DNA of 64,000 nt from positions 286,427-350,426 of the forward strand of contig NZ_FNEI01000002.1 of assembly GCF_900099975.1 (NCBI RefSeq), written 5' to 3'. Shown one piece after another: positions 1 through 8,059 of the stretch. Origin of the DNA: Arthrobacter cupressi. GTDB taxonomy: Bacteria; Actinomycetota; Actinomycetes; Actinomycetales; Micrococcaceae. Within the stretch, counting starts at the first letter, position 1. Each line of letters starts with the position of its first letter. The position numbers were made by a program, and so were the translations under genes. The notes beneath the pieces were generated by a model. That model was not told the origin of the DNA, did no database searches, and saw nothing but the letters and a program-made list of their open reading frames with translations.

Positions 1-18
1 TTGCCCATGTGACTAAGC

Positions 19-126
19 CTATCTGCGAGGGGCCCCGGCCGAGCGGAGCGAGGTTGGGGGAGCAGAAAGGCGCTATCTGCGAGGGGCCCCGGCCGAGCGG
101 AGCGAGGTTGGGGAAGCAGTGAGGCG
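19..126. repeat. 54-bp tandem direct repeat, two copies
   Basis: Two adjacent copies (19-72 and 73-126) are identical over the first 41 bases and nearly so over the rest. Each contains the self-complementary core GGGGCCCC and the segment GAGCGGAGCGAGGTTGGGG. It lies between the window edge and the promoter of the metal importer. It looks like a copy of a dispersed intergenic element duplicated in tandem. No coding potential is evident. Confidence 0.85.
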
Positions 127-131
127 CCAAC

Positions 132-176
132 TGGCGGGGGCGCCAGACACCCGGCTATAATTTTCGGTATGCCTAA
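132..176 (+). promoter_or_regulatory. Promoter of Mn importer with DtxR/MntR-type inverted repeat
   Basis: A perfect TATAAT box lies at 156-161 and the ATG starts at 169, so the expected transcription start falls on or one base before the ATG (leaderless). The -35 is weak (TGGCGG, 132-137). Over the start is an inverted repeat: TTCGG at 163-167, TATG, CCTAA at 172-176. Its arms resemble the TTAGG/CCTAA arms of DtxR-family metalloregulator sites. A manganese-responsive repressor bound here would block initiation. The site assignment is inference. Confidence 0.5.
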
Positions 177-1113
177 ATCTTTGTTTCGGTACACCAAAGC
201 TGCTGTCCGGAATATGTCGCTTGTCCTCGCCGCCGCCCTCGCGCTGGGCCTGACCGCCTGCGGCGGTTCGACCAGCGCCGGAAACGACGACCGGCCCGTT
301 GTCCTGACCACCTTCACCGTCCTGGCCGATGTCGCCAAGAACGTCGCCGGCGACAAACTGCGCGTCGAATCCATCACGAAGGTGGGTGCGGAAATCCACG
401 GCTACGAACCGACGCCCGGTGACATCCGCAAAGCCGCCCAGGCCGACCTGATCCTGGACAACGGGCTGAACCTCGAAGTCTGGTTCCAGCAGTTCGTTGA
501 AGGGCTGGACGTCCCGCACGCCGTGGTGAGTGAGGGCGTGGAGCCGATGCCGATCGCCGAGGACAGCTACAAAGGCAAACCAAACCCGCACGCGTGGATG
601 TCGCCGTCGAACGTCCAGATCTATGCCGACAACATGGCCAAGGCCTTCGCCAAACTCGACCCGGCCAACGCCGCCGTCTTCGAGGCCAACGCCAGCGCTT
701 ACAAAGCCAAGCTCCAAGAGGTCAAGGACTACCTGGCCAGCGAACTGAAGGCCCTGCCGGTCCAGCAGCGCGCATTGGTCAGCTGTGAGGGAGCATTCTC
801 CTACCTGACCCGCGACGTTGGGCTCAAGGAGGTTTACATCTGGGCCGTCAACGCCGAGCAGCAGGCCACGCCGCAGCAGATCGCCCGGGCCATCGAATAC
901 GTCAAGGAGCATAAGGTTCCGGCCGTCTTCTGCGAATCCACGGTTTCCAATGCGCCCATGATGCAGGTGGTCGAGGCCAGCGGGGCGAAGTTCGGTGGCG
1001 TGCTCTACGTTGATTCCCTCTCCGAAGCGGACGGCCCTGTGCCGACGTACCTGGACCTCATCCGGCACGACGCCCGGACCATCGCGGGTGCCCTGACGGG
1101 GAAGACGTCATGA
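169..1113 (+). CDS. Mn/Fe-type metal ABC transporter, substrate-binding lipoprotein
   Basis: A 314-residue solute-binding protein of the cluster A-I (TroA/PsaA) family that captures a divalent metal outside the membrane. A signal peptide ends in the lipobox LTAC (C31), so the mature protein is a lipoprotein. The four expected metal ligands are H77, H141 (in NPHAWMSP), E207 (in SCEGAF) and D282. A Glu at the third position is the pattern of manganese/iron binders; zinc binders normally have His there and carry a His-rich loop, which is absent. The start at 169 is chosen because a TATAAT box lies 7 nt upstream; ATG 214 would cut into the signal peptide. The stop overlaps the next ATG by 4 bp (ATGA), so the three genes form one operon. 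Confidence 0.9.
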   Translation: MPKSLFRYTKAAVRNMSLVLAAALALGLTACGGSTSAGNDDRPVVLTTFTVLADVAKNVAGDKLRVESITKVGAEIHGYEPTPGDIRKAAQADLILDNGLNLEVWFQQFVEGLDVPHAVVSEGVEPMPIAEDSYKGKPNPHAWMSPSNVQIYADNMAKAFAKLDPANAAVFEANASAYKAKLQEVKDYLASELKALPVQQRALVSCEGAFSYLTRDVGLKEVYIWAVNAEQQATPQQIARAIEYVKEHKVPAVFCESTVSNAPMMQVVEASGAKFGGVLYVDSLSEADGPVPTYLDLIRHDARTIAGALTGKTS

Positions 1114-1844
1114 GCACCCCGGCCATCCTCGTGGACAAGGTCACGGTGCATTACGGCGAAGTGCTTGCCCTGGACAGCGCGTCGCTGAGCCTGGAGCCGG
1201 CCCGGATCTGCGGGCTCGTGGGCATGAACGGGTCCGGCAAGTCCACGTTGTTCAAAGCAATCATGGGCATGGTGAAGCCCGACTCCGGCCGTGTCCTCGT
1301 CAACGGGCAGCCCCCCGTGAAGATGCGCAGGGAAGCCGGCATCGGATACGTCCCGCAAAGCGAGGACGTGGACTGGGCGTTCCCCTTGTCCGTGCGCGAC
1401 GTGGTGATGATGGGCCGGTACGGGCACCTCGGCTTCACCCGCCGGCCGCGCAAGGCGGACCGTGACGCCGTCGACCACGCCCTGGAACGCGTGGAACTGA
1501 GCGACTACGCCGACCGGCAGATCGGCCAGCTGTCCGGCGGCCAGAAGAAGCGCGCGTTCGTGGCGCGCGGCATCGCGCAGGGCGCTACCATGATGCTTCT
1601 CGACGAGCCTTTCGCCGGCGTCGACAAACGCTCCGAAGCGACCATCACCCGGCTGCTGCGGGAACTCGCCGCCGACGGCGCCACCATCCTGGTTTCCACC
1701 CACGATCTGCACGCGCTGCCGCAGCTTTGCGACGAAGCCGCCCTGCTCATGCGGAAGGTCCTCATGCACGGCTCCCCGGACGTCGTGCTGCAACCGGAAA
1801 ACCTTGCCATGGCCTTCGGACTCGACGTCATGAACAGGGGCTAG
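1110..1844 (+). CDS. Metal ABC transporter, ATP-binding protein
   Basis: A 244-residue ABC ATPase that powers import of the metal captured by the preceding lipoprotein. Walker A GMNGSGKST is at residues 38-46, the Q-loop region near 83, the signature LSGGQ at 141-145, Walker B MMLLDEP ending at 167, and the switch His at 198 in STHD. Length and motifs fit the Mn/Zn/Fe importer ATPase family. Translation is coupled to the binding-protein gene through a 4-bp overlap, and the permease gene follows 3 bp after the stop. Confidence 0.93.
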   Translation: MSTPAILVDKVTVHYGEVLALDSASLSLEPARICGLVGMNGSGKSTLFKAIMGMVKPDSGRVLVNGQPPVKMRREAGIGYVPQSEDVDWAFPLSVRDVVMMGRYGHLGFTRRPRKADRDAVDHALERVELSDYADRQIGQLSGGQKKRAFVARGIAQGATMMLLDEPFAGVDKRSEATITRLLRELAADGATILVSTHDLHALPQLCDEAALLMRKVLMHGSPDVVLQPENLAMAFGLDVMNRG

Positions 1845-1847
1845 GCG

Positions 1848-2723
1848 ATGGACCTGCTCAGCATGCTGCTGGAACCGCTCAGCTACGACTTCATGGTCCG
1901 CGCCCTGCTCACGACGGCGATCGCCGCCGTCGTCTGTGCCGTCCTGAGTTGCTGGCTGGTGCTGATCGGCTGGTCGCTGATGGGTGACGCCGTGTCGCAC
2001 GCGGTGCTGCCCGGCGTCGTGCTCGCCTACATTGTCGGGGCGCCGTTCGCCCTCGGCGCTTTGGTGTTCGCACTGTTGGCCGTGACGCTGATCGGCGTCG
2101 TTCGCAACACGAGCCGGGTCAAGGAGGACGCTGCGATCGGGATCGTCTTCACCTCGCTCTTCGCCCTCGGGCTGGTGCTGATTTCCGTCACCCCCAGCCA
2201 GACGGACCTGAACCACATCATTTTCGGCAACCTGCTGGGCGTCAGCATGGCGGACCTTGTCCAAGTGGTGATCCTGGGTGTGGTGGCCTTCGCAATCCTG
2301 GTGCTCAAGCGCCGGGACCTGACCCTTTACGCCTTCGACCCCACCCACGCCCACGCGATCGGTCTGTCACCGCGGCGCCTCGGCGCCCTGCTCCTGGGCC
2401 TGCTCGCGCTGACCTCGGTGGTGGCCCTGCAGACCGTGGGCGTGGTGCTGGTGGTGGCCATGCTCATCATCCCGGGGGCCACCGCGTACCTGCTGACTGA
2501 CCGCTTCTCCCGGATGCTGGTGATCGCTCCCGTCATTTCCGCCGCATGTTCGGTGGCCGGCATTTACATCAGCTACTACCTGGACACGGCCTCCGGCGCC
2601 ATGGTGGTGCTCGCCCAGGGCACCGTGTTCGCCGTCGTCTATCTCTTTAGTCCGAGGCAGGGCCTGATCGGCACGCGGCTGGCGAAGGCGCGCCGGAAGC
2701 GGGCGGCGGCGCTGGCCCGCTGA
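1848..2723 (+). CDS. Metal ABC transporter, permease (ABC-3 family)
   Basis: A 291-residue integral membrane protein with about eight to nine hydrophobic helices. The segment GDAVSHAVLPGVVLAYIVG near the N-terminus is characteristic of ABC-3 permeases for Mn2+/Zn2+/Fe2+. It forms the channel subunit of the three-gene importer. The C-terminus is basic (LAKARRKRAAALAR), as expected for a cytoplasmic tail. Its stop lies about 45 bp from the convergent end of the L,D-transpeptidase gene. No clear terminator stem was found between them. Confidence 0.92.
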   Translation: MDLLSMLLEPLSYDFMVRALLTTAIAAVVCAVLSCWLVLIGWSLMGDAVSHAVLPGVVLAYIVGAPFALGALVFALLAVTLIGVVRNTSRVKEDAAIGIVFTSLFALGLVLISVTPSQTDLNHIIFGNLLGVSMADLVQVVILGVVAFAILVLKRRDLTLYAFDPTHAHAIGLSPRRLGALLLGLLALTSVVALQTVGVVLVVAMLIIPGATAYLLTDRFSRMLVIAPVISAACSVAGIYISYYLDTASGAMVVLAQGTVFAVVYLFSPRQGLIGTRLAKARRKRAAALAR

Positions 2724-2768
2724 ACATGTCAGCAGGACCGCACTGAACCGGGTCACCCAAGCGCACTG

Positions 2769-4580
2769 TCAGCGGAACAGGTCCCGGTAGGTTCCCATGA
2801 TGATCCGGTCGCCCGGGGCGGACTTCCTGATGTAATCCAGCACCGCCCAGTCATCAAGGGAAATGCATCCGGCCGTCGGCACCTTGTTCATGTGCAGGAA
2901 GATCGCGAAGCCTGCGTTCTGGACGATGTTCGGCCGGTTGTAGTTGATGACCACGCCCTGGCGATAGTCGTGGGTGGAACGGGTGGCGAAATACCACATG
3001 TTCTCGTCCCAGCCCACCCACGATGAGGACTCAAAGTACTTGTTGTAGGTAGGTGTCCAGGGGTTGCCGCCCCAACGCGAGCGCGGGTTCAGCGTCCGGT
3101 AAGCGAGCTTGGTCCCGGGGTTTCCGAGGCCGAACGCCTCGGTCACGCTGAAGGAACCCGTGGGCGAGAAGAGGTAGCGCGTGGGACCGGACGGGACTCC
3201 CGGAGGCTTGAATCCCGAGGCGCCCACGTAGCTGTCCGTCTTCCAGTCAGGGACGTAGGTTCCGGCCAGGCTCTTGCAGTAAATGCTCGTAGACCTGGAC
3301 ACCTTGTAATCGCGGGCGACGGTCAAGAGCACCCGGTTGGCGCCGTAGGTGGGGAACTTGGACTTTCCGTTGTTCAATTTCTGGCATTCGGTGCCTTTGG
3401 AATAGATGCGGGTTCCCGCGTGGCCCTCCCAGCCGATGAAACCGCCCTGGAAGTTCTGGATGCACTTGCCTCCGGCGCATTTTTCGTTCGAAAGCGGGTA
3501 GAGGAGGAGGCCGCGGTTGGCGCCGGCAGCAGCGTACTGGCCGCCGATGGCGCCCCGGACCACCCAGACCCCGCTGCCCGGCGACCAGTAGATGTTCCCG
3601 CCCTGGAAGCGCTGGAGACACCCGCTGGCGGGCTGGCCGCAAATTTCACTGGTTACCGGGTAACCCATCACGCTGTCCTGCGCGCCTACCGACTTCCAGC
3701 GGGTCTGGATGGCGCCGCGGACAAAGCGTGCTCCAGTGGCTGGGGACCAGTAGATGGTTCCCCTTGAGAATGACTGGTAGCAGCCGCCGTTGCGGAGCCC
3801 GCATGTCTCGTTCGATAGCGGCACGCCCAGGCCGGCGGTTGATCCCAACGCAGCCCAGAACCCGCCGATCGCCCCGCGGGACCAGATGCGGAAGACCTCG
3901 GTTCCGTTCCAGACCAGGAGCTTTCCGCTGGAGAACTTCTGCAAAGTGCCGCCGGGCACCGTTGTTTCGTCGCCCACCGGGTAGCCGAATACGGCCAGGC
4001 CGCCGCCCGTGAAGAAGGCCGGACCGGTGTGGCCAGTCTTCGAGAGGACGGTGTGTGCGCCGTCGGCGCCGGTCCAGTAGATCAGTCCGCCCTCGAACTT
4101 TTGCTGGCAAAGGCCGCTTTCTGCGCAGTACTCCTTGGAAATCGGCTCGCCGAGCACGCCCGCGGCGCCGCCCATGCCGAGCCACTTCGCCCCGATTGCT
4201 CCGGACGCGGTGAAAGTGGGTGCCGGTGGTTCGGAAGCCTCGGCCGGCTCCGAAGGAGCCGGTTCCTCGAGGGTCGTCGGCGCATCCGGGCTCGGGGAAA
4301 GTTCCGGCGCCTCCGATCCGGAGCCTGGGCCTGGCGCCGGCGGGCTGGCCTCGTCCGTGGGTGTCACCTCGCCCGTGGGGCTGACTTCACCCGTGGGTGT
4401 CACCTCGCCCGTGGGGCTGACTTCACCCGTGGGGGAGGTGCCCGCCCCCGGGCTTGGGACTTCCTCCGCGAAGGCCGGCGCGGTGGCCAGGGGAGCAACC
4501 CCAAGGGCCAGCAAGAGGGCAATCGCCGCGAGCGACCTTCTCGCCAGGAGCCCGGTATTCACTACGGCAGCGGGTTTCAT
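2769..4580 (-). CDS. Secreted L,D-transpeptidase-like protein with five LGFP repeats
   Basis: A 603-residue secreted wall protein. A Sec signal peptide ends about residue 39 (AFAEE). Residues 45-125 are a Pro/Thr/Glu linker built on the repeat PTGEVS. Five LGFP repeats follow (about 127-395), each with a core such as G-x-L/F-G-x-P and conserved W/Y-W positions; LGFP repeats are thought to tie proteins to the envelope. The C-terminal domain (about 400-603) carries H563 and PTAGC (C572), the His/Cys pair of a YkuD-like L,D-transpeptidase subgroup in which SHGC is replaced by TAGC. The ATG at 4580 is chosen over upstream codons because of the signal peptide and the SD GGAGG 7 nt upstream. It overlaps the stop of the upstream lipoprotein gene by 4 bp. 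Transpeptidase activity is inferred. Confidence 0.8.
   Translation of the reverse strand: MKPAAVVNTGLLARRSLAAIALLLALGVAPLATAPAFAEEVPSPGAGTSPTGEVSPTGEVTPTGEVSPTGEVTPTDEASPPAPGPGSGSEAPELSPSPDAPTTLEEPAPSEPAEASEPPAPTFTASGAIGAKWLGMGGAAGVLGEPISKEYCAESGLCQQKFEGGLIYWTGADGAHTVLSKTGHTGPAFFTGGGLAVFGYPVGDETTVPGGTLQKFSSGKLLVWNGTEVFRIWSRGAIGGFWAALGSTAGLGVPLSNETCGLRNGGCYQSFSRGTIYWSPATGARFVRGAIQTRWKSVGAQDSVMGYPVTSEICGQPASGCLQRFQGGNIYWSPGSGVWVVRGAIGGQYAAAGANRGLLLYPLSNEKCAGGKCIQNFQGGFIGWEGHAGTRIYSKGTECQKLNNGKSKFPTYGANRVLLTVARDYKVSRSTSIYCKSLAGTYVPDWKTDSYVGASGFKPPGVPSGPTRYLFSPTGSFSVTEAFGLGNPGTKLAYRTLNPRSRWGGNPWTPTYNKYFESSSWVGWDENMWYFATRSTHDYRQGVVINYNRPNIVQNAGFAIFLHMNKVPTAGCISLDDWAVLDYIRKSAPGDRIIMGTYRDLFR
4361..4432. 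repeat. Perfect 36-bp tandem duplication inside the linker
   Basis: Bases 4361-4396 and 4397-4432 are identical and encode the repeated PTGEV(S/T) linker of the LGFP protein. Partial units flank them. In-frame repeats of this kind change linker length by slippage without breaking the frame. Confidence 0.9.
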
Positions 4581-5068
4581 TGTGCATCCTCCGCCGAGAC
4601 GACAGGCTCGCAGCTGCCCGCCTGGCCCGTGGTGTGTGCGAAATCCTTGGCGGAGACGTCGGCAGACTTTCCGGGCTGGACCGTTTCGGTGATGAGCGCG
4701 TGGCCCTGGACTGCCGCGCCGATGGTCACGGCGACGGCCACTGTGTAGGTCTTCGCCACGCCGGTGTCGTTGACGAGGGTGCCCTTGAAGGTCCAGGATC
4801 CGTCGCTTGCCGCCGTGCAACTTTGGTTCCGCAAGGCATCGATCGCGTTGAAGGAAGTGGAGACGTCACCGGGGGACGAAGGTGGCGGTGAGGGGGCTCG
4901 TTCTGTCGGCGGGGCGGTGCCCAGGCTTGCGGACGCCGACGACGACGGAGCCGGGCTTGGGCTTGGGCTTTGACCGGCCGGACCCGTGCCTCCGCCGGAG
5001 CAGCCGGTTAAGGCAAGCGGGAATACGGCAAGCAGAAATACGGCGGGCAGCAACCTTCTGTTTCGCAA
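4577..5068 (-). CDS. Putative lipoprotein, partner of the LGFP protein
   Basis: A 163-residue lipoprotein if started at TTG 5068. The N-terminus has basic residues, a hydrophobic stretch and the lipobox LTGC. A Ser/Pro-rich tether follows, then a beta-rich domain (GSWTFKGTLVNDTGVAKTYTVAVAV) like domains that describe added or post-synthesis chains in FxLYD-type proteins. The TTG is chosen because GGGGGG stands 4 nt before it. A longer frame reaches 5209 but would place unlikely sequence before the signal peptide. The stop overlaps the L,D-transpeptidase start (ATGA), so the two are co-translated and both are exported. The function is not known. Confidence 0.65.
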   Translation of the reverse strand: MRNRRLLPAVFLLAVFPLALTGCSGGGTGPAGQSPSPSPAPSSSASASLGTAPPTERAPSPPPSSPGDVSTSFNAIDALRNQSCTAASDGSWTFKGTLVNDTGVAKTYTVAVAVTIGAAVQGHALITETVQPGKSADVSAKDFAHTTGQAGSCEPVVSAEDAQ

Positions 5069-5362
5069 GTTTCCCCCCAGATCCAGTGCGAAGGCCAGGT
5101 GCAACGAAGACCGTCCACCTGCAGGGTGTGTCTGTCGAGCTAGACACAGGCTAGCCGCAAATGACCCGGGCAGGAAGCAGTCCGCGAGGCCGGATGTAGC
5201 CCCGGTCACGCGTGGTGCGTTTCACACTGTAAGATGGGGTTGCTGGATTCGCCCTTCGATGATTTGCTCTGTAACCCGCAGAAGTGAACAGGATTCCGGC
5301 CAGTGAGCCGAATCACGTGCAGTAAAGGGCGCTGGTACCTCCCCAACCCACAAGGAACAGCT
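5069..5362. other. Divergent intergenic region, lipoprotein gene / amino-acid permease
   Basis: 294 bp without a convincing gene. It holds an inverted repeat, TGTGTCT (5129-5135) and AGACACA (5144-5150) with an 8-nt spacer, which may be an operator. A TAAGAT box at about 5229 could serve the permease. A GGTACC-containing stretch near 5331 recalls a T-box antiterminator but lacks the rest of that structure. Confidence 0.5.
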
Positions 5363-6823
5363 GTGTCGCAAAGTACCCCCACAGACCTTAAGAACCCCAC
5401 CGGCCAGGCCACCGCCGTCGACCCGTCCCTCAGCGCCGAGGGCTACAGCAAGACCCTGAGCCGTCGCCACGTCACCATGATCGCGATGGGCGGCGCCATC
5501 GGCGTCGGCCTGTTCATGGGCGCCGGCGGGCGCCTGGCCTCCACCGGCCCGGCCCTGATCTTCTCGTACGCGATTGCCGGCGTCATCGCCTACCTGCTGA
5601 TGCGTGCCCTCGGCGAACTCATCATGTACCGCCAGACCTCCGGCTCCTTCGTTAGCTACGCCGGTGAACTCTTCGGCAAGAAGGGCGCCTACCTGTCCGG
5701 CTGGATGTACTTCATCAACTGGGCCATGACGGGCATCGCCGAGCTGATCGCGATCGGCCTCTACTTCCAGTTCTTCTTCCCCAACGTCCCCGTGGAACTG
5801 TCCGCCATCGCCGCGCTGGTGCTGCTGGTGGCCGTGAACCTGTTTAGCGTGAAGGCCTTCGGTGAGTTCGAATTCTGGGCTTCCTGCCTGAAGGTCGCCG
5901 CGATCGTCATCTTCCTGGCCGTGGGCACCTTCATGGTGGCCACCAACGCCCAGGTGGGCGGCGGCCACGCCTCGGTGGGCAACCTTTTCCATGACGACGG
6001 CGGCATGTTCCCCAAGGGCGGCCTGGTGATGATCCTGGTCCTCAACGCCGTAATCTTCGCCTACAACGCGATCGAACTGGTCGGCATCACCGCCGGCGAG
6101 ATGAAGAACCCGGAACGCGAAGTGCCCAAGGCGATCCGCGCCGTCGTGCTGCGCATTGTGGTCTTCTACGTCGGCTCCGTGACGCTGCTCGCCATGCTGC
6201 TCCCGTCCGACCAGTACAAGGCCGGAACCTCGCCGTTCGTCACCGTGTTCGGGCAGATGGGCCTGGGCTGGATGGGCGACGTCATGAACATGATCGTCAT
6301 CACCGCCGCCCTGTCCTCCTGCAACTCCGGCCTGTACTCGATCGGCCGCATCTTCCGCACGATGGCCAACAACGGCCACGCCCCGCAGTGGCTCACCCGC
6401 ATGTCCACCCGCCACGTCCCGTATGCAGCCATCCTGGCCATCGGCGTCGTCTACCTCGTGGGCATCCTGCTGAACATCTGGCTGGGCGGCTCGCACGCCT
6501 TCGACCTCGCGCTCAACACCGCCTCGATCGGCGTCATCTTCACCTGGGGTTCCATCTTCGCTAGCCAGATCATGCTGCGGAAGAAGAAGGGCCTCGTCTC
6601 CAGCCTTCCGATGCCCGGTTCGCCGTGGACCAGCTGGGCCGGCCTGGTGGCGTTGCTGGCCATCACCGTCCTGATCGGCTTCGACACCATGACCAGCAAG
6701 AGCGGCGAGGTCTTCTACCTCGGCGCCTGGACCCTGGGCACCATCCCGTTCTTCGCCCTAGTGCTCTGGCTCGGCTGGCAGAAGGTCAAGAACAACGAAC
6801 CCAAGAGCGAACTCTTCGCCTAA
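5363..6823 (+). CDS. APC-family amino-acid permease (AnsP/CycA-like)
   Basis: A 486-residue permease with about 12 hydrophobic helices. The N-terminal signature (MIAMGGAIGVGLFMGAGGRL) and the segment RALGELIMYRQTSGSFVSYA are typical of the amino-acid transporter group that includes asparagine, GABA and D-serine/alanine/glycine permeases. It probably imports an amino acid by proton symport; the substrate cannot be read from sequence. Start GTG 5363 is chosen for the SD AAGGAAC 5 nt upstream; an in-frame start at 5303 would add 20 residues unlike the family. A strong stem-loop follows the stop. Confidence 0.88.
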   Translation: MSQSTPTDLKNPTGQATAVDPSLSAEGYSKTLSRRHVTMIAMGGAIGVGLFMGAGGRLASTGPALIFSYAIAGVIAYLLMRALGELIMYRQTSGSFVSYAGELFGKKGAYLSGWMYFINWAMTGIAELIAIGLYFQFFFPNVPVELSAIAALVLLVAVNLFSVKAFGEFEFWASCLKVAAIVIFLAVGTFMVATNAQVGGGHASVGNLFHDDGGMFPKGGLVMILVLNAVIFAYNAIELVGITAGEMKNPEREVPKAIRAVVLRIVVFYVGSVTLLAMLLPSDQYKAGTSPFVTVFGQMGLGWMGDVMNMIVITAALSSCNSGLYSIGRIFRTMANNGHAPQWLTRMSTRHVPYAAILAIGVVYLVGILLNIWLGGSHAFDLALNTASIGVIFTWGSIFASQIMLRKKKGLVSSLPMPGSPWTSWAGLVALLAITVLIGFDTMTSKSGEVFYLGAWTLGTIPFFALVLWLGWQKVKNNEPKSELFA

Positions 6824-6839
6824 GGTTCCGTAACGTTCG

Positions 6840-6872
6840 ACGGCGGGTGCCTCCTTTGGAGGTGCCCGCCGT
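6840..6872 (+). terminator. Stem-loop terminator after the permease gene
   Basis: A 15-bp stem (6840-6854 with 6858-6872, two G-U pairs) closes on a TTT loop 16 bp after the permease stop. No U-tract follows, which is common in actinobacteria. Confidence 0.75.
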
Positions 6873-6903
6873 TCGCGTCCCCGGGGGCGCCGTTCGCGGA
6901 CGG

Positions 6904-6939
6904 TTGGGAGTGTCGGTGCCCGGGGCTAGGCTCGTTGCA
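6904..6939 (+). promoter_or_regulatory. Leaderless promoter of the SRPBCC gene
   Basis: TTGGGA at 6904-6909 is separated by exactly 17 bp from TAGGCT at 6927-6932. Six bases then precede the ATG at 6939, so initiation is expected on the A of the start codon. No Shine-Dalgarno sequence is present. Confidence 0.7.
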
Positions 6940-7397
6940 TGGAGCACACCACCACCCTGACGCAGCACATCAACGCCGCCCCGGAGAAGGTCTGGGCCGT
7001 CATCTCGGACATTCCCGGTTCGGCCGCGACCCTCTCCGGCGTCGACGCCATCCAGATGCTCAGCGATGGCCCCTACGGCGAAGGCACCCGCTGGAAGGAA
7101 ACCCGCACCATGATGGGCCGGCAGGAGACCGTCGAAATGTGGGTGGCTGAAACCGACCCGCCGCGCAGCACCACGGTCAAGGCGCTGCAGGGCGGCGCGG
7201 ACTACACCACGCACTTCGCCTTGGCCGGGCGGGATGGCGGCACGGACCTCACCCTGACCTTCGGCGCCACCGTCCTCAAGCCCACGATCCTGAGCAGGAT
7301 CACCATGGCACTGTTCGGGAAAATCGGGATGAGCATGACCCGCAAGGCCCTCGGCAAGGACCTGGCGGAAATTGCCGCAATGGCGGAATCCCTCTGA
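6939..7397 (+). CDS. SRPBCC (START-like) domain protein
   Basis: A 152-residue protein of the SRPBCC/polyketide-cyclase fold. The opening MEHTTTLTQHINAAPEKVWAV has the typical strand plus A/P-E-x-V-W helix, and the C-terminal amphipathic helix spans about 120-152. Such proteins bind hydrophobic ligands in a deep cavity; the ligand here is unknown. The transcript looks leaderless. The stop codon overlaps the start of the pentapeptide-repeat gene (TGATG), so the two proteins are co-translated. Confidence 0.8.
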   Translation: MEHTTTLTQHINAAPEKVWAVISDIPGSAATLSGVDAIQMLSDGPYGEGTRWKETRTMMGRQETVEMWVAETDPPRSTTVKALQGGADYTTHFALAGRDGGTDLTLTFGATVLKPTILSRITMALFGKIGMSMTRKALGKDLAEIAAMAESL

Positions 7398-8053
7398 TGG
7401 CTGCCGCGAAGCTTGCCGCCCCCAGGATCCCGGCGGTGCGCCTGGAAGGACTGCGCGACGACCCCGCCCCGGACTTCCGCCGCGGCGAAAGGTACGACGG
7501 CGTCCGGTTCAGCCAGGTGCGCGCGGACGGGGAAGAGCTCAGCGGCGCAGACTTTATCGAGTGCGAGTTCGATCGCGCCTCCTTTAACGAAACACAACTG
7601 CGCGGGGCGACATTCCGGGACTGCATCCTTTCCGAGCCGTACGCGCCGGTGCTGACCGCCGCACGCACGTCATGGCGCGACGTCGAAATCGGCAACCCGC
7701 GCTGGGGCTCCGCGGAACTGTACGAGGGCAGTTGGCAGTCGGTGCGGGTCGACGGCGGCAAGCTGGACTTCCTGAACCTGCGCGGCTCCAAGCTCCAGGA
7801 CGTCCAGGTGAGCGGGTGCATCATCAACGAACTCGACCTGGGCTCCTGCACGGCGAACCGCGTGGTGTTCAAGGACTGCGTAATCGGCACCCTCGATGTC
7901 ACGGGCGCCAAGCTCAAGGACGTTGACCTTCGCGGCTCGGAATTCAAGGCCGTCAACGGGCTCGGTGGCCTGTCCGGCGTGGTGATCGACGACTACCAGC
8001 TCAGCCTCCTGGCGCCGCTCCTCGCCGGGCACCTCGGAATCCGGGTCCTCTAG
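7397..8053 (+). CDS. Pentapeptide-repeat protein
   Basis: A 218-residue protein with A(D/N)LxX-type pentapeptide repeats in two blocks: about residues 35-75 (SGADFIECEFDRASF, LRGATF) and 120-190 (LNLRGSKLQDVQVSG, CTANRVVFKDCV, TGAKLKDVDLRGSEF). These form a right-handed quadrilateral beta-helix. Some relatives (MfpA/Qnr) mimic DNA and protect gyrase, but most have no known role, and a resistance function should not be assumed. It is translationally coupled to the SRPBCC gene. A C-terminal helix (YQLSLLAPLLAGHLG) follows the repeats. The gene ends about 35 bp before the paaJ promoter. Confidence 0.8.
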   Translation: MAAAKLAAPRIPAVRLEGLRDDPAPDFRRGERYDGVRFSQVRADGEELSGADFIECEFDRASFNETQLRGATFRDCILSEPYAPVLTAARTSWRDVEIGNPRWGSAELYEGSWQSVRVDGGKLDFLNLRGSKLQDVQVSGCIINELDLGSCTANRVVFKDCVIGTLDVTGAKLKDVDLRGSEFKAVNGLGGLSGVVIDDYQLSLLAPLLAGHLGIRVL

Positions 8054-8059
8054 GCGCTG

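Noticed and set aside
1..168. CRISPR-like array from the 54-bp repeat
   Set aside because: Only two abutting copies with no spacers and no cas genes.
5325..5345. Possible T-box antiterminator (GGTACC region) before the permease
   Set aside because: No specifier loop, conserved AGGGTGG-type bulge or terminator helix could be found.
7397..8053. Quinolone-resistance (Qnr) determinant
   Set aside because: Pentapeptide repeats alone do not show gyrase protection; the repeats are interrupted and the family is broad.
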